A stretch of 64,000 nucleotides of DNA from Megamerina dolium (Eukaryota; Arthropoda; Insecta; Diptera; Megamerinidae): the NCBI GenBank assembly GCA_963854835.1, contig OY978526.1:93324140-93388139 (forward strand), given 5' to 3'. Positions 49,115-58,976 of the stretch are shown in pieces. Position numbers and translations under genes: made by a program. The notes below the pieces were generated by a model. The model was given only the letters and a program-made list of their open reading frames with translations, had not been told where the DNA came from and searched no databases. Numbering within the stretch: the first letter of the stretch is position 1; every line of letters starts with the position of its first letter.

Positions 49115-49930
49115 GGCATTACAGTCGGTCTGGACCAACCAATTTATACTCTAATTACGTAGAAGTATATACAAATGTAGCTTACCACGCTCATATTTTA
49201 CACAATAATCGATTTTTACGGTACAATTTACAACAAAACTTAAAATTTTCATTCCTGCTATACCATTTCATTCGATTTACAAGCAATACTGCTTTTTATC
49301 CACTTCTAATAGGTAAATAGAGATAAACATCGCCGTTTAACTCTCCACACAAATCTATAACTATAGTTTCCCCGCTTAATTGCACTTCAAAAATTGCGCA
49401 ATTTTTAGATTCAATTAACCGGGTAATCAACTAACCGAAACTCGGGTAATTTATTTTCTACAGTATACTGAGCTTAAAATGGATAAAATATAAGGAACAA
49501 AGGAACATGTTATATTTATAATCGTATACAATGATAATACAATGCTTTTTTGCAATTTCTTTTCGATAACAAATATTTTTAACTATTTATGCGGCAAACC
49601 AAATCCGGGTTCCATTATGTGGAGAAATTTACTTGTATTTTATATGCAATATTTTTTTTATCGATCAATATTTTTGATCGATGATTCAAATAAGCGGGTA
49701 TAACAAATACCGGGTGTCAATTAAGCCGGGAACACTATCATTGTATATAAACGACAAATAAAGCATGGCTATTGAACAGATCGTGGCAGTGACTTTGCAT
49801 GGGAGATATTTTATATTAAATAGAAGGCGAAACTCGCCCATTTCTGGTAATATATGTATGGTTGTTTTTGACAGAATACTGCATACATTATGGCGCTCGA
49901 AATTGAATTCCTTGACTTTGTAAATTGTTG
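49115..49930 (-). mobile_element. DINE-1-like repeat, old copy, split by a small TIR element
   Basis: Begins TTACAGTCGGTCTGGACCAA, CCAATTTATACTC, matching the start of the copy at 50885 (TTACAGTCGGCTGGGCCGAC). After the insertion at 49366-49735 it shows GACTTTGCATGGGAGATATT, AAGGCGAAACTCGCCCATTT and TTTTTGACAGAATACTG, degenerate forms of blocks in 51230-51620. Boundaries at the right are uncertain. Confidence 0.45.
49366..49735. mobile_element. Small non-autonomous TIR element (MITE-like)
   Basis: The left end is GTTTCCCCGCTTAATTGCAC. The right end is the complement of GTGTTCCCGGCTTAATTGAC. Both are flanked by TA. Inner subterminal motifs (ACCGGGTAAT, ACTCGGGTAA at the left; AAGCGGGTAT, ATACCGGGTG at the right) also face each other. 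It has no coding capacity. TA duplication suggests mobilisation by a Tc1/mariner transposase. Confidence 0.55.
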
Positions 49931-50038
49931 GCTTCGGCAGAATTATTCACTCTTCCAACAACCATAGTACCACTGAAACTGCCTTATGGTGAGAATATTT
50001 AATGGTCAAACCCTCATCCAGCATATACTACATAGGTC

Positions 50039-50221
50039 TTGCAGACCTTTATAAATAGGAAAGGAATTTTCGAATTTTCAGATGTTTCTAGCGATGAGAA
50101 GCCAAGAGCCGATAATGAGATAAAAGACTTGGCAAACACTGTCATACCACATGGAAATAGCTTTTTGGAAGTAGCAATGATTAATGATAATGGAGTAATG
50201 AATGCATATCCCGTTGCCTGA
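50039..50221 (+). other. 60-codon open frame of unknown nature
   Basis: The predicted peptide (MQTFINRKGIFEFSDVSSDE, KPRADNEIKDLANTVIPHGN, SFLEVAMINDNGVMNAYPVA) has balanced composition and is not low-complexity. There is no family I recognise, no splice context that I can defend and no shared copy in the window. It could be an old exon, part of a decayed element or chance. Confidence 0.2.
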
Positions 50222-50879
50222 CGGGGTGTGCAGATTTAAGAAGAATACAATACGCCATCGTTGGCTTTATATTATTATTTTTTTTTTTTTTCAAATAAAT
50301 AGTGTGCTTTAAAACGTATTGGACGTTGACTTTACTATATTTTTAAAATAAATTTGAAGTGAAATTTTTAATTAATTTTTTTTTTTTTTTTGTTTACATA
50401 CTTGTTTACATGTTTCGAGTTAATTTTCAGTAAAATTTATCTACCATATTTCGGAGTACACAAATATTTTGATTATCTGCAGCAAAATTATCCTGTACAA
50501 TTTGTTGTTGTTGTTTTTCTCTGCTTGCAAATTCAAATTTGTGGCATATGGTTGTGTTCAGTTTTCATTCTTTTGAATCAACACCTTAATACAAACGTTT
50601 TGATTTCTACAGAGTTATGTAGAGTGATTGCATGCATTTATTGATTTTTATTGTACTTATGTTATTGTTTTATTTGTTCGTTTGCTCATTTTGTACGCGT
50701 TCAATTAAAAACAAATTGCATGATTGTAAAGTTTGTTTTTCAACAATTTTGTTTTTTTTTTTTGTTTTTTAATTTCTCAGTAAATGTGATTTTGTAAAAA
50801 CTGAACTGAAATAATAACAAAAATCACAATCAGCAAAAGTTAGTTGCAAACATTCTGTATGCATATGTGAATGTTAAAA

Positions 50880-52158
50880 ATCTCCTTACAGTCGGCTGGG
50901 CCGACCAAACTATACCCTGCATATGTAGATTTATATATAAAAAGTTTACTCGAATATCCAACTTTTCTTTTATTTCCACTTTTCGAGAAACAATTTTTGC
51001 ATATACTACTAATTTACACCCGAAATATGGTTGACTTTGACGAAGTAAAAGGATTTTAAGATAATTCCGAGGCTTAGTATGGGAGCTATATAAAAAGTGG
51101 GCGTGGCTTACCACTTTCTAGTAAATCCAATTAATTTTTCAATGTTAATCCACACCTTAAATCTCGTTGTCCTAGGCTAAATGGTTTATAAGCTATGGAG
51201 CTTAAAATTTTAGTTTGATTCCCTCGACTTTGTATGGGAGACCCATGAAGGAGTGGGCGTGGCACACTGATTTTCTGCCAGATTTTTGCTGACTACGATA
51301 TTAATTTAAGTGTCAATTATGGTTATTCTAGACAGAAGATTGCCGAAGTTACAGCTGTTTCAATTTAAAATTTGTATGGGGGCTACGATAAACACTGGGC
51401 GTGGTGCGCCCATTTTCTGTGAGCCTAGTTGCTTGTACAATACTAATCCACACCTTAAATCTCGTTATTCTACGCTGAATAGTTTGCAAGTTATAACCGG
51501 TAACATTTTTTTAATTTCCGCAACTTTGTATGGCAGACCCAAAAAGGAGTGGGCGTGGCACACTGATTTTCTGCCATATTATTTCCGACTACCATGTTAA
51601 TCTAAGTGTCAATTATGTTTATTCTAGACAGAATATTGTAGAAGTTACAGTAGTTTCAATTTAAAAGAAGTACAGACACTTTGTATGGGAGCTACGCTAG
51701 AAAGTAGGCGTGGCTCACCCACTTTTGGCGAGGTTATATAGTAGTATAATGTAAGTCTATGTGCCAAATATTGTTGTCCCAAGTCGTATATTATGTGAGT
51801 TATAGCAAGTTAAAGATTTTGAAAATTTCGAGGTTAGTCGCTTTGAATGCTTGGTGTGGGCGTGGTTATTGACCGATCATGCCCAATATCAATCCCCTCC
51901 GTACCCTTGGATCATAGATTACTTATGCCAAATTTCATCGAAATAGCTCAATATTTACTCAAGTTATCGTGCGAACCAGCCAGGTGACAGACAGACGGAC
52001 GGACGGACGGACGGACGGACATCGTTAAATCGAAAATTTAATCGACGCTGATCACGAATATATATCCATGTCTATATCTCCGGAGATTCCTTCAAGTGGA
52101 CACAAACATCTGACCGAAATGAATATACCATGCATATTGCATTATGCAGGGTATAAAA
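50880..52158 (-). mobile_element. Large DINE-1-like repeat with internal tandem repeats and GGAC microsatellite
   Basis: The ends are inverted with respect to each other: ACTATACCCTGCATATG near 50911 and TTATGCAGGGTATAAAAAG at 52142-52160. Within it lie a 298-bp tandem duplication (51147-51444 and 51445-51740), repeated TATGGGAG...GTGGGCGTGGC modules, AATAGCTCAATATTTACTCA, AGCCAGGTGACAGACAGACG, a (GGAC)n run (52001-52020), the palindrome ATCTCCGGAGAT (52076-52087) and AACATCTGACCGAAATGAAT. The order matches Drosophila DINE-1-type repeats. Assignment to Helitrons is by resemblance. Confidence 0.6.
51147..51740. repeat. 298-bp tandem duplication inside the DINE-like element
   Basis: AATCCACACCTTAAATCTCG starts at 51147 and again at 51445, and AAGTGTCAATTATG plus TTATTCTAGACAGAA recur at the same offset. 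Each unit is itself two related half-units of about 150 bp, each with a TATGG(G/C)(A/G)G...GGGCGTGG core (about 51079, 51232, 51375, 51528, 51683). There are about 5 half-units in all. Confidence 0.8.
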
Positions 52159-52200
52159 AGGGCATATGCATATACAATATATATGTTAAATAGTATAAAT

Positions 52201-52945
52201 AAGTTCATGCGGTTTATTTTCATTCAAATATGCGATGTTCAAAGTATTGTCCTTCGCTAGGCACTACTTTTTCCCCATCTTTCTCGCAGCATACGAACAC
52301 TGTGTCGGAAGAAGTCGATTTGTTTTGAGGCAATCCATGAATCGACCCAATTTTTGGCTTTTTCGTAAGAATGGTAACACTGTTCTTTCAGGCCGTGTGT
52401 CATCGATCGGAACAAGAGGTAATCGGAAGGAGCAATATCTGGTCTATAAGGCGGATGAGGTAGAACGTCCCATTTGAGCGTTTCTAAGTACTTTTCATGA
52501 GGCGCCGCAACATGTGACCGAGCATTATCATGTTGCAAAATAACTTTGTCGTATTTATCGGCATATTGCGGCCATTTTTCTCGCAACGCTCTGCTCAAGC
52601 GCATCAATTTTCATTGGTACAGGTCCCCTATGATCGTGATCGTCTGTCCCGATTTCAACAGCTCATTATAAAACATACTCAGCTGATCCAACCAAATACG
52701 CAACATGATCTTCTCGCCATGAATATTCGGCTTGGCCGACGATGATGAGGCATGCCCGTGGTATTTATAGATTTCCGGACGTTTTGGATTATCGTAATGG
52801 ACCCACTTTTCATCGCCAGTCACAATTCAATTCGAAAAACCGTTTCAGCCGTTGGAGCAGTTGTTCAGACATAAGAAAACGGCGTTCGACGTCTCTTACC
52901 TTCAGTTCATACGGCACACATTTTCCAACCTTTCAACTGCTCCTT
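52201..52945 (-). mobile_element. Second mariner lineage, copy 2, N-terminus missing
   Basis: The left end (AATAAGTTCATGCGGTTTAT) matches the left end at 11505. The right end is truncated after the TGDEKW-upstream region near 52945. On the minus strand MTGDEKWVHYDNPKRPEIYK (first Asp), MLRIWLDQLSMFYNELLKSG, one nonsense codon near 52611, LSRALREKWPQYADKYDKVI, LQHDNARSHVAAPHEKYLET (second Asp), DIAPSDYLLFRSMTHGLKEQ (third Asp) and WVDSWIASKQIDFF follow. All three catalytic Asp are kept. The lost N-terminal DNA-binding half and the nonsense codon inactivate it. Confidence 0.88.
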
Positions 52946-53279
52946 TTATTCGCTTTCGTCTCTGTTTTTTGTTATTTTCCTATTTTCATGCTGAGCAAAG
53001 CATTGCTTCTTTCGTTGTCATAGGAAGACCATCAATGGGAAAATAGACAAGTGAGAATTAGCCTGTTCCCGTGCTGCAGGATTTAGTCAGAGATAGTCCA
53101 AAGTCTTCCGGAAAATAGTACTAAAGATATTCTAAATATGTGTATTGGAATGACTTTGCAGTATTGCTGAAAAAATTATTCCTTTCAACTAACAGAGAAA
53201 TAGCCGAGGTGAAATAAAAATTAAAATGATCAGTGAAGAGTAAATATATGCAATTAATGAAAGGTTTAAGGACGGAACT

Positions 53280-53640
53280 GCCGTAGGTCAGTGCTTAGTG
53301 CGTTAGCCTTATGATCTGTAGATCGTGGTTCAATCCTCGGCTGATGCATAACAAATTTAATATCGAAAAGATTTTTCTTTCGAACGATACCCACCTGTCG
53401 GCAAGCAATTGGCAATTCTTCTGACAGTAACAACTTGCCATGAAAAAGTTTCTAAAAGAATTCTGTGACAAAGCTCAGAAAAAGTGATGTCATAAGGGTT
53501 CTGCCGTTCGGAATCGGCTAAAATAAGTAGGTCCCTTCTAATACTGTCCAAAATTTAACACGCACAACAGTAATGGAAGAGAAGCTCGGTCAATGAGCCC
53601 TTCGGGGCTTTAAGTGCCACATATTTATTTTTTTTTTTTT
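53280..53640 (+). mobile_element. tRNA-derived SINE subfamily A, full length, perfect 13-bp target duplication
   Basis: The head GCCGTAGGTCAGTGCTTAGT (A box with one change) is followed by GATCGTGGTTCAATCCTCGG (B box). The body is complete (ATATCGAAAAGATTTTTCTT, CCCACCTGTCGGCAAGCAAT, GGTTCTGCCGTTCGGAATCG, TAAGTAGGTCCCTTCTAATA). The tail is GAGCCCTTCGGGGCTTTAAG, TGCCACATATTTA and a 15-base T-run. TAAGGACGGAACT is repeated at 53267-53279 and 53641-53653, so the unit is 361 bp with the T-run as its true 3' end. The insertion looks young. Confidence 0.94.
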
Positions 53641-53654
53641 TAAGGACGGAACTT

Positions 53655-54980
53655 GGAATCTTGTCAAGTACTGGTAAATATGACAATTTTAAGATTTGAT
53701 TATGCCACAAAACTTCTGGGGGAGCTATGAAAATTATGCAATTTAAATTATCTATTGGAAAAGAGTAAGAAGTAAGTAGAACACAAAAAAGAGTCTGCAA
53801 ATAGGTCAGAGATAACTCGATCGTCGGCAGCCAATCTACCCATTTCATTGAGGGATTTCTGCGTTCTAGAATTTGTACGTTTCATATTCACAAGGTCATA
53901 AAATGTTCTTAAATTGATTTGATTATCAATTTTGAGTTCATATATGCATATAGTAATTGCTTAAAGTATTATATTAAGCGAAATACAAAATCATTTGCCT
54001 ATCATTAGTACTACTTCAGTTTGAGTATATGATTAGTTCATCTTCCTCTCTGCTTATAATTTCGTTAATTTCACATTTATTTTTATTTTTCTGTCTATTG
54101 CTGTTCTTATTTATCAAATTGTGCTTATATTCGTTTGCATTATTCCATTACGATACTAATTCAAGACAATTAAATATGTTAATACGTAAAACGTGTTTGT
54201 TATCACAAACGCTCTATTTAACGTCTTCTTTCAAATCAAACGGATAAAAGGACAAGACAAACTAAGCACAGCAAACAATAATAAAATGATTAGAAGTCAC
54301 AAAACGTTTGCGACCAAATTATTGTCAACTTTTCGAATTCATTGCCTTTTTTATGTTTATTTGCAACTATTAGCACGCTTTCTTTTTGATTATCCTAAAA
54401 GCTTAAAAACGTAAAGCTTGAAATATCTTGCTTATACTTATCTGCGATAGTAAGTAATAAGTAATAACTGCTCAAGTCTATTTTATACATTTTAAATTAG
54501 AGCATTTTTAAATTTCTAAGTTCTTCTTTCGATTTGATCAAAACTGGCCGACCTAATTCTATCCTAATTTGACTTATGCAGTTATTGGTACATGTCCTTA
54601 TTTTTCGCCTTAAATATTTTAGCATTATTTCGCCAAGAATTTTTGGTTTTTTATAAAAATAGATTTTGTAAATCATTACACCGATGCCAACATATGAAAA
54701 TCGATGGCTTGCCAATGAAATTCCGTTTTTATTGAACCTAAGCGTGAACATGAAACTGTCACAAATGCTCAACTTTTTGTGATGTAGGTAAGCAGTTTTT
54801 CTCATCAGGTTTCTTTAAAACCGAAAATCACTATTTTCAGTTAGCCAATTAGATTAGTGTGGCAACCCTCTTAATGTGATAGCTCACTCAAAACAAAGAA
54901 TTCCTATTGTGACGCCGATAGGTCAGCCTATCATTTACTCATCGAACTAGCCAAAGCATTTCCAACAAATTATTTAATAA
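53655..54980. other. AT-rich spacer, no gene seen
   Basis: Overlapping short frames only. No similarity recognised. Confidence 0.5.
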
Positions 54981-54984
54981 GTTT

Positions 54985-55240
54985 ATGGCCATTATAACCG
55001 CAAATCGATTTAAGCCGAATTTAGCATGCTTCGTTATCCATCTCCTTTCTTCGCTAGCTAGCGCTAGTTAAAAATTCCAACCGCTGACAGACTCTCTAAC
55101 ACTTTATCTTTCCACCGGGTCCACTGACGTCCTTCAGCGGGTTCCGTCTATAACACCTTCTGGAGCTGAAGCGTGTTTTTCCGTTCGCTCGACATGACCT
55201 AGTCAATGCAGCCGCTGGATTGTGATGCGTTTTATTATAT
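54985..55240 (-). mobile_element. Non-LTR retrotransposon 3' end, same family as 62070-62680
   Basis: On the minus strand from 55240: CAGCGGCTGCATTGACTAGG, TCATGTCGAGCGAACGGAAA, CCCGGTGGAAAGATAAAGTG, TTGGAATTTTTAACTAGCGC and CTTAAATCGATTTGCGGTTA, TAATGGCCATAAACTTATT. Each block has a near match in the same order at 62400-62660. The reading resembles the LGHVER...RW...LAKE C-terminal tail. Stops are present. Confidence 0.75.
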
Positions 55241-55244
55241 CATG

Positions 55245-56345
55245 TTCCTACCTTGTTCGAAACTCGCCATTCAACGCAAATTACTTTATTTTATTGCCTT
55301 TGCTTATCATATTTGGCGTTTTTCTTTAAAAAAAAAATACTGAAAATATTACTCAGAGATTAGTACGATGGTCACCTAGTTACAATGACTCCAATTCAAA
55401 TTATGACTTGAGAAACAACAGCAATTCCTGGGAAGGCCAAAATATATTCTTTTATAGGGTACTCACCCGTCGTCAGACAAGTCACAATTCTTTCGAAGGA
55501 AAAAGCAAAGACTCTGCAAAAGTTCACAAGAAGTAACGATACAAGAGAAGAGAAGAGAATCAGAAGATTTTTTTTTGGTGGAGGACCACCAATTCAAAAT
55601 GAAGATGTCACCAGCAGAGAGCACGCAGAACCAGCTACATGTTGACCAGTAAGTTACCTTGCGAAAACCTCACCAAACAACCACGCTATAGTTTATCAAA
55701 TAAGAAATGTATATTTATTTATTTAACCATTGCTTCAATTAATCTCATTAAATTTATTTATATTCTTTATTTGAATTTCATTAGAGATGTCACAAATGTA
55801 AAATATATTCACATAAATATAGTATTATGTGCCTTTATGCATGTATACCAATAGAAACAATAACTCATTATTTACATTCATACATAGATATAGGACTGAA
55901 TAAATGAATGAATAATACTCATACGCAATGGTATTCGTATGTAAGTGTGTATCTGTTTTACTTATTTCCTTCTATGAAATTCAATTTATTTATGTATGTG
56001 TGCAAAGGGTAGAAGACACGTACTGAATCAAAAGTGTGTATAAGTGCATATAATAGCAGCATCTTCCATTTATCCAAGCGTTAAATTGTAGTACTCGTAC
56101 ATATAGAATATATGATATATTCAAAGCGTTCAGACATAAATTTATCTCTTGTTTGGCATATAATAACTACAAACGCCATAATAGAAATGCTAGCAATAAT
56201 AATTATCACAAATCAGTCAAATATAACGATTCAAAGTTCAAGTCTCATAGTTCAAAGTCTTCTAGTATAAAGAGCAGTTAGTTGGCAGATGACTTCTATA
56301 GAATCAATAGTTCCATGAGTTATAAATATAAATAGAAAGTGCGTC
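55245..56345. other. AT-rich spacer, no gene seen
   Basis: No similarity recognised. Confidence 0.5.
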
Positions 56346-56348
56346 GGA

Positions 56349-56517
56349 AGAGAGGTTGTTTGGTGTATTCTAAAGAAAAATTTTATGCAAGATCTTTGCA
56401 ATTATTTTCGTTGTACGATCTGAAAGCCGATACTAACATAGTTAAGCGAGTGAAATACCTCTGCTTCGCTGACTCGGTTATGTGGAGTGAAGATAGTATC
56501 GTCGATGTATAAATACG
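56349..56517 (+). mobile_element. Non-LTR retrotransposon C-terminal fragment flanking a minisatellite
   Basis: GCAAGATCTTTGCAATTATT and CGATACTAACATAGTTAAGC, GAGTGAAATACCTCTGCTTC, GCTGACTCGGTTATGTGGAG match in order the GCAAGATCTTTGGACC...GACATAGTAAAGCGCATTAAA...CTGACTAGGTCAT blocks at 62298-62430. It reads ADTNIVKRVKYLC (family ADIDIVKRIKIxR). Part of it is duplicated at 56658-56755. Confidence 0.6.
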
Positions 56518-56900
56518 AAGAAAGACGCACGAGTATTTTTGACAGAAAAGAAGGAGACGTAAAAAAAAGGCGAAGAAAGACGCGTAAACATGGTTGACTG
56601 CAAAAAAACGCGTCAACATAATTGACGACGAAGAAAGACGCATAAATATAGTTGACGACGATCTGAAAGCCAATACTGACATAGTTAAGCGAGTGAAATA
56701 CCTCTGCTTCGCTGACTCGGTTATGTGGAGTGAAGATAGTATCGTCGATGTATAAAAACGAAGAAAGACGCACGAATATTTTTGACAGAAAAGAAGGAGA
56801 CGTAAAAAAAGGCGAAGAAAGACGCGTAAACATGGTAGACTTCGAAAAAAACGCATACACATAATTGACGACGAAGAAAGACGCATAAATATAATTGACG
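56415..56900. repeat. 243-bp tandem duplication
   Basis: ACGATCTGAAAGCC(G/A)ATACT starts at 56415 and 56658. About 240 bp is repeated with few differences, including the LINE-derived block and the degenerate GAAGAAAGACGC minisatellite units that follow it. Confidence 0.85.
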
Positions 56901-57112
56901 ACGATGAAAAACGCGTAAGTGTAATTTATTTTTTTATATAATTTGTGTTATGGATTGATTGAGTGGTGATAACCACATCGCCATCAATTATGTTTATGCG
57001 TCTTTCTTCGCCGTCAATTTTATTTACGCGTCTTTCTTCGAAGTCAATTATGTCTACGCGTCTTTCTTCGCCGTCAACTATGTTTACGCGTCTTTCTTCA
57101 CCGTCAATTTCT
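56510..57112. repeat. Foldback-like inverted arrays of a 30-bp minisatellite
   Basis: The left arm (about 56510-56925) has repeated CGAAGAAAGACGC(R)TAAA...TTGACGA units, period 29-30 bp and degenerate. The right arm (about 56980-57112) has the complement, GCGTCTTTCTTC at 56998, 57028, 57058 and 57088, exactly 30 bp apart. About 55 bp of AT-rich DNA separates the arms. The right arm translates as repeats of a decapeptide (YASFFAVNYV-like) because the period is a multiple of three. The organisation resembles Foldback-type elements of Drosophila. I infer a non-coding repeat. Confidence 0.8.
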
Positions 57113-57114
57113 TA

Positions 57115-58165
57115 ATTTATTGCCTATTAAACCTCAAACTTTAGAATCATCACAATTCAAAGTCATAAATATTTGAATTTTTTTTTTTTTGTGTTTACCT
57201 TCTTTATAACAATATAGGCTTATTTGGTTCATGAACTGTGTGAATGACTTACAGAAAAAGCAGTTTGGAAAAATGGTAAAAATAATTGCTTTTAAATGTG
57301 TAATATAATATGCGGCGATTAATTCAACAATATTTAATATCAATTAAATTATTATACGAATTACAATACCAACATACGTACTATATTCTTATTACATAAG
57401 TACAATACAATATTCTTCAATGTAAATATTAATTTGGTTTATTCCTCTGAACAACCACAAACATTTACCACAAAAGTACTATAGTGGTTGTCCGTTGCAG
57501 TCAACAAACATCAATATTATGCAAACAGTAGGAGCGTAAAAATTATTTACGCCAATTTACATGCGAACATTGTGCAGTTGCATCATTCCTTGTATTGTTG
57601 CCTCTTCATTGTTGGTGATTTAATTTACACGATGAATTATGCATAACTGAATTTACATGCAAAAGTATGCAAAAGTATTCATGTGTGCGTGCACATTATT
57701 AAAGTACATTTAAAAATATGTACATATTCACTATACACTATTTAACGTACACTATGATACTATTACAACAACGTCTGTGGTACAGTAAATAACATTCCAA
57801 AATAATGTGAAAACAATTATAAAATGATTATATTTATTACTGATGAAGTCAGTGAATAGGATACACACACATACGGAAATAAAATTACGATGTTTTTTGT
57901 TGTTTTGGCTAAATACTTCTATTTACTGACAAAATACAATATGCACTCTTTAGTTTATAAAATGAAGATTTTTCGAAATAATTTTTTGGATTTATTTATA
58001 TATTTTAGTTATTTAAGCAAAGTTTTCTAAAATTACATATATTTGATATTTTAAAAATGATTATAATTAATGACTTTTGATTTTTGGAGAGAAACATTCG
58101 ACCGAATATATCAATATATATGTATTGAGCAAACTAATCAAACAAGCACGACCAGAATCTCGTGG
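57115..58165. other. AT-rich spacer, no gene seen
   Basis: No similarity recognised. Confidence 0.5.
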
Positions 58166-58169
58166 TATT

Positions 58170-58345
58170 AACTTTTCGCGGAACAACGAGACAACTGAAA
58201 GGGAGGACTCTCAAAATCACTTGTCTGTGTTCTTCAGCCAGATCGGACAGAAGTTCTACGAAGATGGAATAATGGATCTACCCATTAGATGGCGATGGGT
58301 GATCGGTAACAATGCCCCTGTATTTTGAATATTTTGGTTTTGATA
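58170..58345 (+). mobile_element. Mariner transposase C-terminal fragment
   Basis: The reading EREDSQNHLSVFFSQIGQKF, YEDGIMDLPIRWRWVIGNNA corresponds to the last 40 residues of mariner transposases (FF..K..KFYEDGIMKLPERW). The catalytic core and a terminal repeat were not found. Confidence 0.6.
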
Positions 58346-58349
58346 ATTA

Positions 58350-58975
58350 AGGCCAAAAAATGTTTGAAATCAACATAAAATCCAACGCTTTATTAGTAAC
58401 AATATTTAACAGCTATTGTCGTCAGGCACTTTAATGGACATGTGCTATCAGCTATATGCTCTCAGATATATATGTCACATATATATCGCAAAATATGAAC
58501 ATTTATTATTGTGCAATAGATTATATTTTTAGCAAAATATATTTTGTTGAAATAGCCATACGGTCGTTCTTTTTCTTCAAATTTTGATTTTTCAATTTCT
58601 TTGAAATTACAATTTTACGGATGTGAATAGAATAATCAATTTGCAATAAACTTTTACAACGATTGTAAATTGTATAAAATATTCAATATGTTTATGAATA
58701 TAATATGCGAGGAATATGAATTTTTATTTTTTTATTTTTTTATTTTTATAGAGTTTATACTATATGCCTTTTTTTTAAATAACATAAATAATAAATAAAT
58801 ACTATTTCCGTAAATATATAAAATATTGAGAATATAGTTATTGAATTTATATTTATTCAAGTATATTGTTAATTGTTGGTGTATCAGATGGTATAATAAT
58901 AATGTATGATATACACCATCAGTTTTTTGATTTTGTAGACTAATCTTTTGATGTTTCCTACCACAAATTTATATA
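58350..58975. other. AT-rich spacer, no gene seen
   Basis: Nothing recognised. T- and A-rich. Confidence 0.5.
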
Positions 58976-58976
58976 T

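Noticed and set aside
51310..51600. A 96-codon gene in the DINE-like element
   Set aside because: The frame crosses a tandem-repeat junction in a non-coding repeat, with no motif.
52001..52020. A possible minisatellite or CRISPR-like array (GGAC repeats)
   Set aside because: It is the short microsatellite internal to DINE-1-like repeats. A degenerate version occurs in the copy at 1068.
56383..56886. A 167-codon minus-strand protein gene
   Set aside because: A second, overlapping frame of 152 codons is open across the same DNA. Both are produced by the tandem duplication and the 30-bp repeat, whose length is a multiple of three.
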